Origin: Lachnospiraceae bacterium
GTDB taxonomy: Bacteria > Bacillota > Clostridia > Lachnospirales > Lachnospiraceae
NCBI GenBank assembly: GCA_017550535.1
Contig: JAFZOS010000004.1
Span: 1 to 61,840 of the forward strand
DNA: 61,840 nt
Direction: 5' to 3'
The translations under genes and the position numbers were made by a program. Below the pieces are notes generated by a model. The model was not told the origin of the DNA. It was given only the letters and a program-made list of their open reading frames with translations, and ran no database searches. Positions 34,369-42,804 of the stretch are shown here, in pieces; positions within the stretch are counted from its first letter, which is position 1, and each line of letters begins with the position of its first letter.

Positions 34369-34686
34369 ATGGAATGGGTCAGGTTTATAGCAGCCGTCAT
34401 ATGCCTTGCATTTGCGGCGATCATGGAGATCATAGCGATATACGGCGTGTATAGATTCCGGTTCGTGATGAACCGTATGCATGCCGCGGCAATAGGCGAT
34501 ACACTGGCGCTTTTGCTCGGCGCGCTGGGACTTGTGATACTTAAGGGATTATCGTGGTTTTCCCTTAAGATGATCCTTGTCGTGATCCTTTTGTGGATGA
34601 CATCATCGATATCCTCGCATGTCATCATGAGGATGGAACTTTGCATCGACGAGGAAAGCATTGACCTTGAACGTATAGATATGTAA
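34369..34686 (+). CDS. mrpG: Mrp antiporter subunit G
   Basis: 105 residues with three membrane helices and the family pattern YGVYRFRFVMNRMHAAAIGD followed by LALLLGALGL. Ends with an acidic cytosolic tail (ELCIDEESIDLERIDM). The ribosome site GGAGG precedes the ATG. Confidence 0.9.
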   Translation: MEWVRFIAAVICLAFAAIMEIIAIYGVYRFRFVMNRMHAAAIGDTLALLLGALGLVILKGLSWFSLKMILVVILLWMTSSISSHVIMRMELCIDEESIDLERIDM

Positions 34687-34697
34687 GGGAGGATCTT

Positions 34698-35006
34698 ATG
34701 AACCTTTTTATACTGATGCTTACTGTATTTCTCATAGTGTGCGCAGTGGCAACCTGCCTGCATAAAACGCTGCTTACGTCCATCATCATCTTCATGGCGT
34801 ACAGCACGATAATGAGTATTGTCTGGGCCCTGTTAGAATCACCCGACTTAGCGATCACGGAAGCAGCCGTGGGCGCCGGCGTTACCTCGATCCTGTTCTT
34901 TGTTACCCTGAAAAAGATACGCGCGGTCGAGACGATGGATATCTCCGATGACAGCAGTGATAAAGAGGTTGCAAAGGACGAAGGCATAGGAGCGGAGCAG
35001 TTATAG
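34698..35006 (+). CDS. DUF4040/MbhD-like antiporter subunit (N-terminal MrpB-type domain)
   Basis: 102 residues, three membrane helices. SPDLAITEAAVGAGVTSILF matches the DUF4040 (MbhD) signature, a domain that is fused to MrpA in Bacillus but separate in Mbh/Mrp-like complexes of many anaerobes. A short charged tail follows (AVETMDISDDSSDKEVAKDE). It sits between mrpG and the MnhB-domain gene with gaps of 11 and 6 bp. Confidence 0.82.
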   Translation: MNLFILMLTVFLIVCAVATCLHKTLLTSIIIFMAYSTIMSIVWALLESPDLAITEAAVGAGVTSILFFVTLKKIRAVETMDISDDSSDKEVAKDEGIGAEQL

Positions 35007-35012
35007 GAAACG

Positions 35013-35978
35013 ATGAAAAAACGCAGTGATTACAGAAGTACGTTTTACAGCAGAATAGAGAACTTCGTTAACGGCAGGGAGGAATTCCTCCTGTATAAGC
35101 CCAAGGGTGACCTGGAGGCAAAGCAGCTTGAATCACTTGAGGCTGAGCTTACCGAGGCGGCCGACCTTCTTGAAAAGCGTGAGGCCAGGCAGCGGCTGCA
35201 GGATATGACCGAACCTCTCGATTTCCTTAAAAAGTTCCACAGGCATTACGGTAAGATAGCGGCGATCATCTGCGTGATGCTTTTGATACTGCTCCTGGTA
35301 GCCGTATCATGGCTGCCGCCTTTCGGCCATCCGGACAATCCGGCTGAGAACGAAGTTATAAAGCGGTACATCGAAAAGGGCGAAGAGGAAACGGGTGCCG
35401 TAAACATCGTTACCGGATTGATCCTTAACTACAGGGGCTTTGATACGATGGGTGAGACTCACGTGCTTTTCATTGCGGCGAGCTGCGTTATGATCCTGCT
35501 CCTTATCGCCGAAGGCGAGGAAAAGAAGTCAAGCTATGCCTTTGACAGATACCTTGAACCAAAGAACGATATCATTGTCCAGAAGGTGGCAAATTTCCTT
35601 GTTCCGGTCGTTTTCGTATTCGGAATATATGTGATATTAAACGGACACTTATCTCCGGGCGGCGGATTCTCGGGCGGCGCTATCATAGGAGCGGGCCTTA
35701 TACTTTATGTATCCGCATTCGGGTTTAAGAAAACGGGCAGGTTCTTTAACGAGCATGTGTACAAGGTGGCCAAGGTCAGTGCACTGTGCTTTTATGTATC
35801 CTGTTTAAGTTACTACTTCTACATGGGCGCGCACGGGCTTGACAATCACATCCCGCTCGGCACTCCCGGCAATATCATAAGCAGCGGGCTTATCCTGTTT
35901 ATCAATATCTTTGTCGGCACCGAGGTCGCATGCACGATGTATGCGTTCTATGCGCTGTTCAGAAAGGGGGGCTTGTGA
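35013..35978 (+). CDS. mrpB: MnhB-domain antiporter subunit with N-terminal extension
   Basis: 321 residues, about twice the usual MrpB length. Residues 1-80 are hydrophilic and partly helical (EAKQLESLEAELTEAADLLE). They are followed by a membrane helix (IAAIICVMLLILLLVAVSWL), an extracytoplasmic section, and a second helix (VLFIAASCVMILLLIA). This region resembles the MbhE segment that leads into MnhB in other complexes. The MnhB domain proper is at about 190-321 (NGHLSPGGGFSGGAIIGAG). The stop codon overlaps the mrpC ATG by one base. Confidence 0.85.
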   Translation: MKKRSDYRSTFYSRIENFVNGREEFLLYKPKGDLEAKQLESLEAELTEAADLLEKREARQRLQDMTEPLDFLKKFHRHYGKIAAIICVMLLILLLVAVSWLPPFGHPDNPAENEVIKRYIEKGEEETGAVNIVTGLILNYRGFDTMGETHVLFIAASCVMILLLIAEGEEKKSSYAFDRYLEPKNDIIVQKVANFLVPVVFVFGIYVILNGHLSPGGGFSGGAIIGAGLILYVSAFGFKKTGRFFNEHVYKVAKVSALCFYVSCLSYYFYMGAHGLDNHIPLGTPGNIISSGLILFINIFVGTEVACTMYAFYALFRKGGL

Positions 35979-36400
35979 TGTTCGGTCCCAACCTTGTTTA
36001 CAATGTTTATTCGATCGTATCCGTGATCATATTCTCGGTTGGGTTCACCACCCTTATGCTGCATAGGAATATGATCAAAAAGATAATAGGTTTTAACATA
36101 ATGGACACGGCCGTGTATCTGTTCCTTGCGAGCAAGGGCTACGTGTTCGGCCGTAAGGCGCCCATTATCGTTGATAACGTACAAAGCGTCGAAGCCTATA
36201 TTAATCCGATCCCTGCGGGCCTGGTGCTTACCGGTATCGTGGTTTCGGTTTCGGTTACCGCGCTTATGCTTGCGATCACGATAAGGCTTTATGAGCGTTA
36301 CCATACGCTTGATATTGATGAGATATCTCTGCGCAGCAAAAAGGATACACCGGGCCGCAACAAGTATTACAAGGATCTGGAAGGGGAGGATAATGAATGA
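35978..36400 (+). CDS. mrpC: Mrp antiporter subunit C (NuoK-like)
   Basis: 140 residues from the ATG at 35978 (TGATG overlap with mrpB), with AAAGGGGGG in front. Three helices with NuoK-like composition: the second is around IIGFNIMDTAVYLFL and the third around PIPAGLVLTGIVVSVSVTAL. The C-terminal tail is charged. Overlaps the next gene by 4 bp. Confidence 0.9.
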   Translation: MFGPNLVYNVYSIVSVIIFSVGFTTLMLHRNMIKKIIGFNIMDTAVYLFLASKGYVFGRKAPIIVDNVQSVEAYINPIPAGLVLTGIVVSVSVTALMLAITIRLYERYHTLDIDEISLRSKKDTPGRNKYYKDLEGEDNE

Positions 36401-37890
36401 GTTTTATTGAGAATTTCGTTCCCTTCAGCATAATAATCTGTCTTGGCGGCGGCATCATAAGTTCGGCGCTTAAGGGTAAAACAGCCAGGGTATTTACGGT
36501 ATGGCTTCTGCTCGCGGTTTCTATAATGAATGCCTGCGTGCTCGGATATACTGTAAGCATTGGCCATGAATTCGTTTATGTCATGGGCAGGTTCCCGGCA
36601 CCGTGGGGCAACGAGCTTCGGGCGGGCTGTCTCGAGGGCCTTATCGGCACCTTCTTTTCGGTTGTCATGTTCCTTTCGGTAGTCGGCGGTATCCGCGGCC
36701 AGAATGATGACATCCCGGTCGATAAGATGAACCTTTATTTCATCATGATCAATCTCATGATGAGTTCCCTGCTGGCGCTCGTGTATACGAACGACCTGTT
36801 CACGGCCTATGTGTTCGTCGAGATAAACACGATGGCCGCATGCGCTCTTATAATGATCAGGAATAACGGCCACACACTGGTGGCCGCGACCAAATATATG
36901 ATAATGAGCCTCCTTGGTTCCGGCCTTTTACTCATAGGTATCAGCATGCTGTATACGATCACCGGCCAGCTCCTGATGCCGGATATAAAGAATGCGGTCG
37001 AGGAGCTTGCACGCACGGGAGAATATGCGATCCCCCTTACGGCCGTCATCGGACTTATAAGTGTTGCCCTTGCCATTAAGAGTGCACTGTACCCGTTCCA
37101 CAGCTGGCTGCCGGAAGCCTACGGTTATGCCACCGCTTCGTCATCGGCCATCTTAAGCTCGCTTGTGAGCAAGGGTTACATCTTCCTGCTTATAAAGATA
37201 TTCTACCGCGTCATCGGGATGCATGTTATGGTCGGGCACAAGATCACAAACATCCTGTTTGTTTTCGGCATAATCGGCATGATAATGGGTTCCGTTACCG
37301 CCATAAGGCAGAATGATATAAGGCACCTTATCGCCTATTCGTCGATAGCCCAGATAGGGTATATCTACATGGGTATCGGACTCGGGAGCACGGCGGGCAT
37401 GGTAGCGGCTATATTCCATATAATGTCGCACGGCGCGACCAAGTCGATGCTCTTTATCGCGCAGCGTGCCCTTGTCGAGGTATCGCGGGGCAGCAAGAAC
37501 TTCAGCGATCTTAAGGGCTCGGGCTTCCGCCATAAGCTGGCCGGTATCGCATTCACTGTCGGCGCATTTTCGATGGTCGGCATACCTCTCCTTGCGGGAT
37601 TTACATCAAAGGTTTATTTTGCCGAGGCATCCGTCACGGCCGTGCATTCCAAGATGTGGATCGCGATGATAACCCTGGCGATAAGTACGATCCTTAATGC
37701 GGTTTATTTTATACGCGCGACGATATCGATCTATACTCCGAGGAACATGAACTATCTCCTTCCCGGGTACAGGCCGAGCCGCAACACCGCAGTCGCGCTT
37801 GTATGCTTTATAGCACTTAATTTCTTCTTAGGTATCCTGTCATACCCGATCGCCTATACGATCCAGACAGGCCTTACTGTGTTTGGGTAA
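36397..37890 (+). CDS. mrpD: Antiporter-type membrane subunit 1 (MrpD/NuoN-like)
   Basis: 497 residues, about 14 helices. The proton-channel residues of this superfamily are visible: Glu in FVEINTMAACALI (TM5), Lys in AIKSALYPFHSWLPEAY (TM7) and Lys in HIMSHGATKSMLFI. It exchanges or pumps H+/Na+ with the other large subunits. Four paralogous large subunits follow each other in this operon; this is the first. Confidence 0.88.
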   Translation: MSFIENFVPFSIIICLGGGIISSALKGKTARVFTVWLLLAVSIMNACVLGYTVSIGHEFVYVMGRFPAPWGNELRAGCLEGLIGTFFSVVMFLSVVGGIRGQNDDIPVDKMNLYFIMINLMMSSLLALVYTNDLFTAYVFVEINTMAACALIMIRNNGHTLVAATKYMIMSLLGSGLLLIGISMLYTITGQLLMPDIKNAVEELARTGEYAIPLTAVIGLISVALAIKSALYPFHSWLPEAYGYATASSSAILSSLVSKGYIFLLIKIFYRVIGMHVMVGHKITNILFVFGIIGMIMGSVTAIRQNDIRHLIAYSSIAQIGYIYMGIGLGSTAGMVAAIFHIMSHGATKSMLFIAQRALVEVSRGSKNFSDLKGSGFRHKLAGIAFTVGAFSMVGIPLLAGFTSKVYFAEASVTAVHSKMWIAMITLAISTILNAVYFIRATISIYTPRNMNYLLPGYRPSRNTAVALVCFIALNFFLGILSYPIAYTIQTGLTVFG

Positions 37891-37894
37891 AAAA

Positions 37895-39190
37895 ATGTAT
37901 ATAACCAAAGACATCCCGATCCTCTTTCGCGCGGATGCGCTGGGCCTTTTGTTCCTGACGCTGACCGCCTTTATGTGGGTCATGGATCTTATCTTTTCAA
38001 TCGAATATATGAAGGATCAGGCGCATAAGCGCAGGTATTATTTCTTTTACGCGCTTACGCTTGTTTCCATGCTCGGAGTATGTCTGGCCGGCAACCTTAT
38101 AACCATGTACGTCTGTTACGAGTTCATGTCACTTGTGTCGCTGCCGCTCGTACTCCATGAACAGGACCCTGAAGCGATCGCAGCCGGAAGGAAATATATC
38201 TTCTACTCGATAGGCGGTGCATTCCTGGGGCTTTCGGGATTCTTCTTCATCTATACCTACGGCACGACGCTTACGTTTACGCCGGGCGGAGTACTTGACT
38301 CCGGGCTTCTTGCGGGGCATGAGGGAGCAATGCTTTTGGTCACCATGCTTGTCATTATAGGTTTCGGCTCGAAAGCCGGCATGTTCCCGCTGCATGCGTG
38401 GCTGCCTACGGCACATCCGGTGGCGCCGTCGCCCGCATCTGCCTATCTTTCGGGAAACATAACCAAGATGGGCGTTCTTGTGATCATAAGGTTTGTCTAT
38501 TACCTTGTGGGAGCCGATTTTATAAGGGGTACATGGGTACAGTACACATTCCTCGTACTTACGATGCTTACGATACTCATGGGCTCTATGATGGCGTATA
38601 AGGAGCAGGGATTTAAGAAACGGCTTGCCTATTCCACGGTAAGTCAGGTAAGCTACGCTCTGTTCGGCATCGCATTGCTTAATCCGATCGGTCTTGTGGG
38701 CGGACTTATGCATGTGATCTTTCATTCGTTTGCCAAGAATACATTGTTTGAAGTGGCCGGCGCGGTCATACATATGACGGGATTTAAAAAGGTTTCGGAT
38801 TATAAGGATTTAGCCCGTAAGATGCCTGTAACGATGTGGTGTTACACACTTGCATCGCTTACCCTTGTGGGGGTTCCCCCGACAAGCGCATTCTTAAGCA
38901 AGTGGTATCTGGCCTCGGGTTCGCTGAATGAAGGGATCCCGGTCATTTCATGGCTCGGCCCCGCAGTGCTCATACTGAGTGCTCTGCTTACCGCGGGATA
39001 TCTTATAAGCATCGTCCTTAAAGCCTTTTTCCCGGGCGATGAGTATGATTATCCGTGCCTTAACAAAAAAGAACCTAACCTGTATATGCTGATACCCATG
39101 ATCATAATGACTTCACTTGCGGTACTTACCGGCGTATGGGCGGGACCGCTTATCAGGTTTGTGACGGGTATAGCCGAAGGTGTGTTATGA
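37895..39190 (+). CDS. Antiporter-type membrane subunit 2 (NuoM/MrpD-like)
   Basis: 431 residues from the ATG at 37895; a TTG at 37883 overlapping the previous gene is possible. Superfamily residues: Glu in CYEFMSLVSLPLVLHE, Lys in GFGSKAGMFPLHAWLPTAHP and HVIFHSFAKNTLFEV. The N-terminus is shorter than usual and lacks the first two helices of a full NuoM-like subunit. Overlaps the next gene by ATGA. Confidence 0.85.
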   Translation: MYITKDIPILFRADALGLLFLTLTAFMWVMDLIFSIEYMKDQAHKRRYYFFYALTLVSMLGVCLAGNLITMYVCYEFMSLVSLPLVLHEQDPEAIAAGRKYIFYSIGGAFLGLSGFFFIYTYGTTLTFTPGGVLDSGLLAGHEGAMLLVTMLVIIGFGSKAGMFPLHAWLPTAHPVAPSPASAYLSGNITKMGVLVIIRFVYYLVGADFIRGTWVQYTFLVLTMLTILMGSMMAYKEQGFKKRLAYSTVSQVSYALFGIALLNPIGLVGGLMHVIFHSFAKNTLFEVAGAVIHMTGFKKVSDYKDLARKMPVTMWCYTLASLTLVGVPPTSAFLSKWYLASGSLNEGIPVISWLGPAVLILSALLTAGYLISIVLKAFFPGDEYDYPCLNKKEPNLYMLIPMIIMTSLAVLTGVWAGPLIRFVTGIAEGVL

Positions 39191-40659
39191 ACAGATGGAT
39201 GATGTTGATTCCGATATTGTTTCCTATACTTGCAGGGGCAGTGCTGCCGCTGTTCAGGTTCAGTACGCGAAAAGGCAGGAACATTTACACCGAGGCGGTG
39301 ACCATACTTAATTCGGTGTTTGTATGGATGCTGCTTATTAATTCTCCTGACGGGACCTTCCGTGCCCTTAACCTTGCGGGTGATCTTGAGATAACCTTTG
39401 GTGTTGACGGACTCGGGGCGGTGTTTGCCGGGCTTATCTCGGTGTTGTGGCCGCTTGCGACCCTGTATGCATTTGAGTATATGGAGCATGAGGGCAAGGA
39501 AGATACTTTCTTTGCGTTTTATACGATGACTTTCGGCATCACGGTGGGCATAGCGTTTGCCGCAAACCTTATGACCCTGTATATGTTTTACGAGATCCTG
39601 ACTCTTGTGACTCTTCCCCTTGTAATGGCAGGGATGAGCAGGGAGGCCGTAATGGCCGGCCGCAAATACATACTGTATTCGATGGGCGGCGCGGCATTTG
39701 CGTTTATCGGTTTCATTTTCATATTCACTTACGGAACTACCATTGATTTCACTCCGGGCGGCGTACTCGCGGGCGCAAATATCTATGGAAAGGAAACCCT
39801 TCTTAGGTCGGTATATGTGCTTGCGGTGCTTGGCTTCGGTGTTAAGGCGGCGATCTTCCCGTTCCACGGCTGGCTGCCGTCTGCGTCCATCGCGCCAACT
39901 CCGGTAACCGCACTGCTCCATGCCGTTGCGGTTGTAAAGGCCGGTGCCTTTGCCATTATAAGGATCACTTATTACAGCTTCGGAACTGATTTCCTTAAGG
40001 GGACTTTTGCCCAGGACATAGTCATGTGTTTTGCGATGGTCACCATTATCTACGGCTCTGCGAGGGCGGTAAAGGAGCCTCATTTTAAGAGACGGCTTGC
40101 GTATTCAACGGTCAGCAACCTTTCCTACATAATATTCGGCGCGTCTCTAATGACTCCGCTCGGCCTTACGGCCGCATTAAGCCATCTTATATACCATGCG
40201 GTCATAAAGATCACGATGTTCTTCTGCGCCGGCGCGGTACTGCATAAAACCCGCAGGGAATATGTTCGTGAACTTGACGGGATGGGATCAAAGATGCCGG
40301 TTACGTTTGCCGCATTTACGGTAGGCGCCCTTGCCCTTATAGGCATACCGCCGCTTCCGGGTTTCATAAGCAAGTGGAACCTGTGCACCGCGGCAGCCGA
40401 TGCCGGTACGATTCTTTCATATACAGGCATCGCAGTGCTGCTTGTATCGGCTTTCCTTACAGCCGTTTACATGATCACAATACTCCTTCGGGCATATTTT
40501 CCGAAGAAGGAGTTTGACTTTTCAAGCCTTAAGGGAGTTAAGGATCCGGGATGGAAGATGTGTGTTCCGTTTGCGGTATTTACGGCATTCATGATAATTA
40601 TGAGCTTCAATGCCCCGTGGATCATGTCCCATTTGGATAAGATAGCAGGTTTATTCTGA
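39187..40659 (+). CDS. Antiporter-type membrane subunit 3 (NuoM/MrpD-like)
   Basis: 490 residues from the ATG at 39187, overlapping the previous stop. Full-length, about 14 helices. Conserved Glu in FYEILTLVTLPLVM, Lys in FGVKAAIFPFHGWLPSA and SHLIYHAVIKITMFF. It is the closest paralogue of subunit 2 (shared YGTTxxFTPGGVL and FKRLAYSTVS-type segments), which suggests a local duplication. Confidence 0.87.
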   Translation: MNRWMMLIPILFPILAGAVLPLFRFSTRKGRNIYTEAVTILNSVFVWMLLINSPDGTFRALNLAGDLEITFGVDGLGAVFAGLISVLWPLATLYAFEYMEHEGKEDTFFAFYTMTFGITVGIAFAANLMTLYMFYEILTLVTLPLVMAGMSREAVMAGRKYILYSMGGAAFAFIGFIFIFTYGTTIDFTPGGVLAGANIYGKETLLRSVYVLAVLGFGVKAAIFPFHGWLPSASIAPTPVTALLHAVAVVKAGAFAIIRITYYSFGTDFLKGTFAQDIVMCFAMVTIIYGSARAVKEPHFKRRLAYSTVSNLSYIIFGASLMTPLGLTAALSHLIYHAVIKITMFFCAGAVLHKTRREYVRELDGMGSKMPVTFAAFTVGALALIGIPPLPGFISKWNLCTAAADAGTILSYTGIAVLLVSAFLTAVYMITILLRAYFPKKEFDFSSLKGVKDPGWKMCVPFAVFTAFMIIMSFNAPWIMSHLDKIAGLF

Positions 40660-40672
40660 CGAGGTATAAAAA

Positions 40673-42787
40673 ATGCTGTTGGCATTAACGACCGGCCCCA
40701 TGGCCGCAGGCATAATCGCATATGTGCTCGGACATTACAGCAAAAAAGCAAGGGACTTTTTTGCTGATGCCGTGACTCTTTTGGAGATAGGACTGCTCAT
40801 ATACCTGTCGGTTAAGTTTATGGGCGGAAGTGATGTGTCCTTCTATGCTCCCGATCTGTGCGGGCTCGGCATAAGCCTTACGCTTGACGGCTTCCGTGTG
40901 ATCTACGGTATCGTCGGGGCTTTCATGTGGCTGTGCACCACGGTATTTTCGCGGGAATACATGGCGCATTATCCGAGGACGAACAGGTACTATATGTTCT
41001 TCCTTATGACGCTTGGCGCTACGGTCGGGGTTTTTCTGTCGGCTGACCTTTTCACAACATTTTTATTCTTTGAGATAATGTCCTTTACTTCGTACACATG
41101 GGTCGCGCACGATGAAACGAAGGAAGCTCTGCGCGCGGCTGAAACATATATTGCGGTCGCGGTGATAGGGGGCATGGTGCTCCTTATGGGACTGTTCCTT
41201 TTATACAGTATAACGGGAACACTGAGTATCGATATGCTGCCCTCGATATTGGGGATAGCAAGACAGGTCGATCCTTCCGCCGGGGTAAGGCTGTACGCCG
41301 CAGGTGCATGCATGCTTGTCGGATTCGGCGCCAAGGCCGGCATGTTCCCGCTGCATATATGGCTTCCCAAGGCCCATCCAGTTGCACCCGCACCCGCATC
41401 GGCACTGTTGTCGGGAATACTCACAAAATCGGGCATATTCGGTGTGCTGGTGATAAGCTGCGGTATGTTCACTTATGATCCCGCCTGGGGATTCCTTATA
41501 CTGATACTCGGCGTCATCACGATGTTCGGCGGGGCACTGCTCGGCATCTTTTCGATAAACATAAAAAGGACGCTTGCCTGCTCATCAATGTCGCAGATCG
41601 GATTTATCCTGACCGGCATAGGCATGCAGGGGCTGCTCGGAAGTCAGAACTGCCTTGCGGTGCGCGGTACGATCCTGCACATGGTGAATCATTCGCTCAT
41701 AAAGCTTGTGCTGTTCATGGCAGCAGGCGTGATCTACATGAACCTTCACGAGCTCGACCTTAATAAGATACGCGGCTTCGGACGCGGCAAGATACTGCTT
41801 ACGGCTGCTTTCCTTACAGGCGGACTGTCAATAAGCGGTATCCCGGGTTTTTCGGGTTACGTCAGCAAGACACTGCTCCATGAATCTATCGTCGAATACA
41901 TGCATGAAGCCGGCGAGGCAGCCGGAACATTCAGGTTTATTGAGGCGGTATTTTTGTTTACCGGAGGTATGACTCTTGCATATATGCTTAAGATATTCGT
42001 GGCGGTATTTGTTGAAAAACCGGAAGACCTTTCAGGACACGGGGACGGTTCTTCCGTCCGGTTTTCCGGGCAAGAACCGCAAGAACCGGACGGAAGAACC
42101 GTCCCCATGTCCGGAGGGTCCGCGGCAGCGCTTTCGCTTTCCGCAGCGGCACTTCTCATATTGGGCTTTGGTCCGTACAGGTTCATGGACAGGATCGCGG
42201 AAATGTCGATCCCGTTTATGCATGGCAGCGGATTCAGGGAAAACGTGAATTATTTTGCATTCTCAAATATCAAGGGAGGACTTATATCGATAGCCCTTGG
42301 CCTGTTTATGTATTTTGTATTTATAAGAAAGCTTCTTATGGTTGACGGTAAATATATCGATGCATGGCCGGGCTGGCTCGATGTGGAAGACCTTATCTAC
42401 CGTCCGTTACTGCAGTATATAATACCTTTCCTGCTTGCGTTTGTACTCAGGATATTTGACAGAATGACGGACCACATCGTTTCGCTTACGGAAAGGACCC
42501 TTCTTAAGGAGGTTGAGCCCAGGCGGCCGCTCCTTTTCGGCAATGCATTTACGCATGCTTTGGGTATATTCATGAACCGGATTGTGTTATTATTGAATAA
42601 GACGGTAAGGAGGAAGGAACCGAAGCAGATAAACTACGAGGAGAAGCTTGCATTCAGCCTTGAAACGATAGTGAAGACCTCGCGGCTGACATCAAGGAGC
42701 GTGTCCTTCGGACTTATGATGTTCAGTTTCGGATGTATGTTCACTCTTGTATACCTGATGGTCGTGTTATTGCTCCACGTAGGGTAG
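40673..42787 (+). CDS. Antiporter-type membrane subunit 4 (NuoL/MrpA/HyfB-like) carrying a REP-like insertion
   Basis: 704 residues. The first 430 residues are a NuoL/HyfB-like channel with Glu in FFEIMSFTSYTWVAHDE, Lys in GFGAKAGMFPLHIWLPKAHP and HMVNHSLIKLVLFM. The remaining C-terminal part adds helices and a basic cytosolic section ending with a last helix (SFGLMMFSFGCMFTLVYLMV). Codons 455-480 consist of the palindrome copy E, read in frame as a hydrophilic loop (GHGDGSSVRFSGQEPQ) between two predicted membrane segments. The reading frame stays open. No hydrogenase or NADH-binding subunits are encoded nearby, so an Mrp antiporter complex is favoured over an Ech/Mbh hydrogenase. Confidence 0.85.
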   Translation: MLLALTTGPMAAGIIAYVLGHYSKKARDFFADAVTLLEIGLLIYLSVKFMGGSDVSFYAPDLCGLGISLTLDGFRVIYGIVGAFMWLCTTVFSREYMAHYPRTNRYYMFFLMTLGATVGVFLSADLFTTFLFFEIMSFTSYTWVAHDETKEALRAAETYIAVAVIGGMVLLMGLFLLYSITGTLSIDMLPSILGIARQVDPSAGVRLYAAGACMLVGFGAKAGMFPLHIWLPKAHPVAPAPASALLSGILTKSGIFGVLVISCGMFTYDPAWGFLILILGVITMFGGALLGIFSINIKRTLACSSMSQIGFILTGIGMQGLLGSQNCLAVRGTILHMVNHSLIKLVLFMAAGVIYMNLHELDLNKIRGFGRGKILLTAAFLTGGLSISGIPGFSGYVSKTLLHESIVEYMHEAGEAAGTFRFIEAVFLFTGGMTLAYMLKIFVAVFVEKPEDLSGHGDGSSVRFSGQEPQEPDGRTVPMSGGSAAALSLSAAALLILGFGPYRFMDRIAEMSIPFMHGSGFRENVNYFAFSNIKGGLISIALGLFMYFVFIRKLLMVDGKYIDAWPGWLDVEDLIYRPLLQYIIPFLLAFVLRIFDRMTDHIVSLTERTLLKEVEPRRPLLFGNAFTHALGIFMNRIVLLLNKTVRRKEPKQINYEEKLAFSLETIVKTSRLTSRSVSFGLMMFSFGCMFTLVYLMVVLLLHVG
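42035..42112. repeat. REP-like nested palindrome, copy E (inside an antiporter gene)
   Basis: 29-bp arms (42035-42063 and 42084-42112) with one mismatch and a 20-nt loop. Outer GGAC and inner GTCC words pair within each arm. At 78 bp it is a multiple of three and keeps the antiporter frame open. Confidence 0.9.
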
Positions 42788-42804
42788 GAAAGGGCGACAC
42801 AAAG

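Noticed and set aside
39049-40083. Minus-strand open frame of 344 codons
   Set aside because: Shadow of the antiporter genes on the plus strand; basic, low-complexity composition and no ribosome site.
33484-42787. Membrane-bound NiFe hydrogenase or complex I operon
   Set aside because: Only antiporter-type and small Mrp subunits are present; no NiFe large or small subunit, Fe-S or NADH-binding subunit was found.
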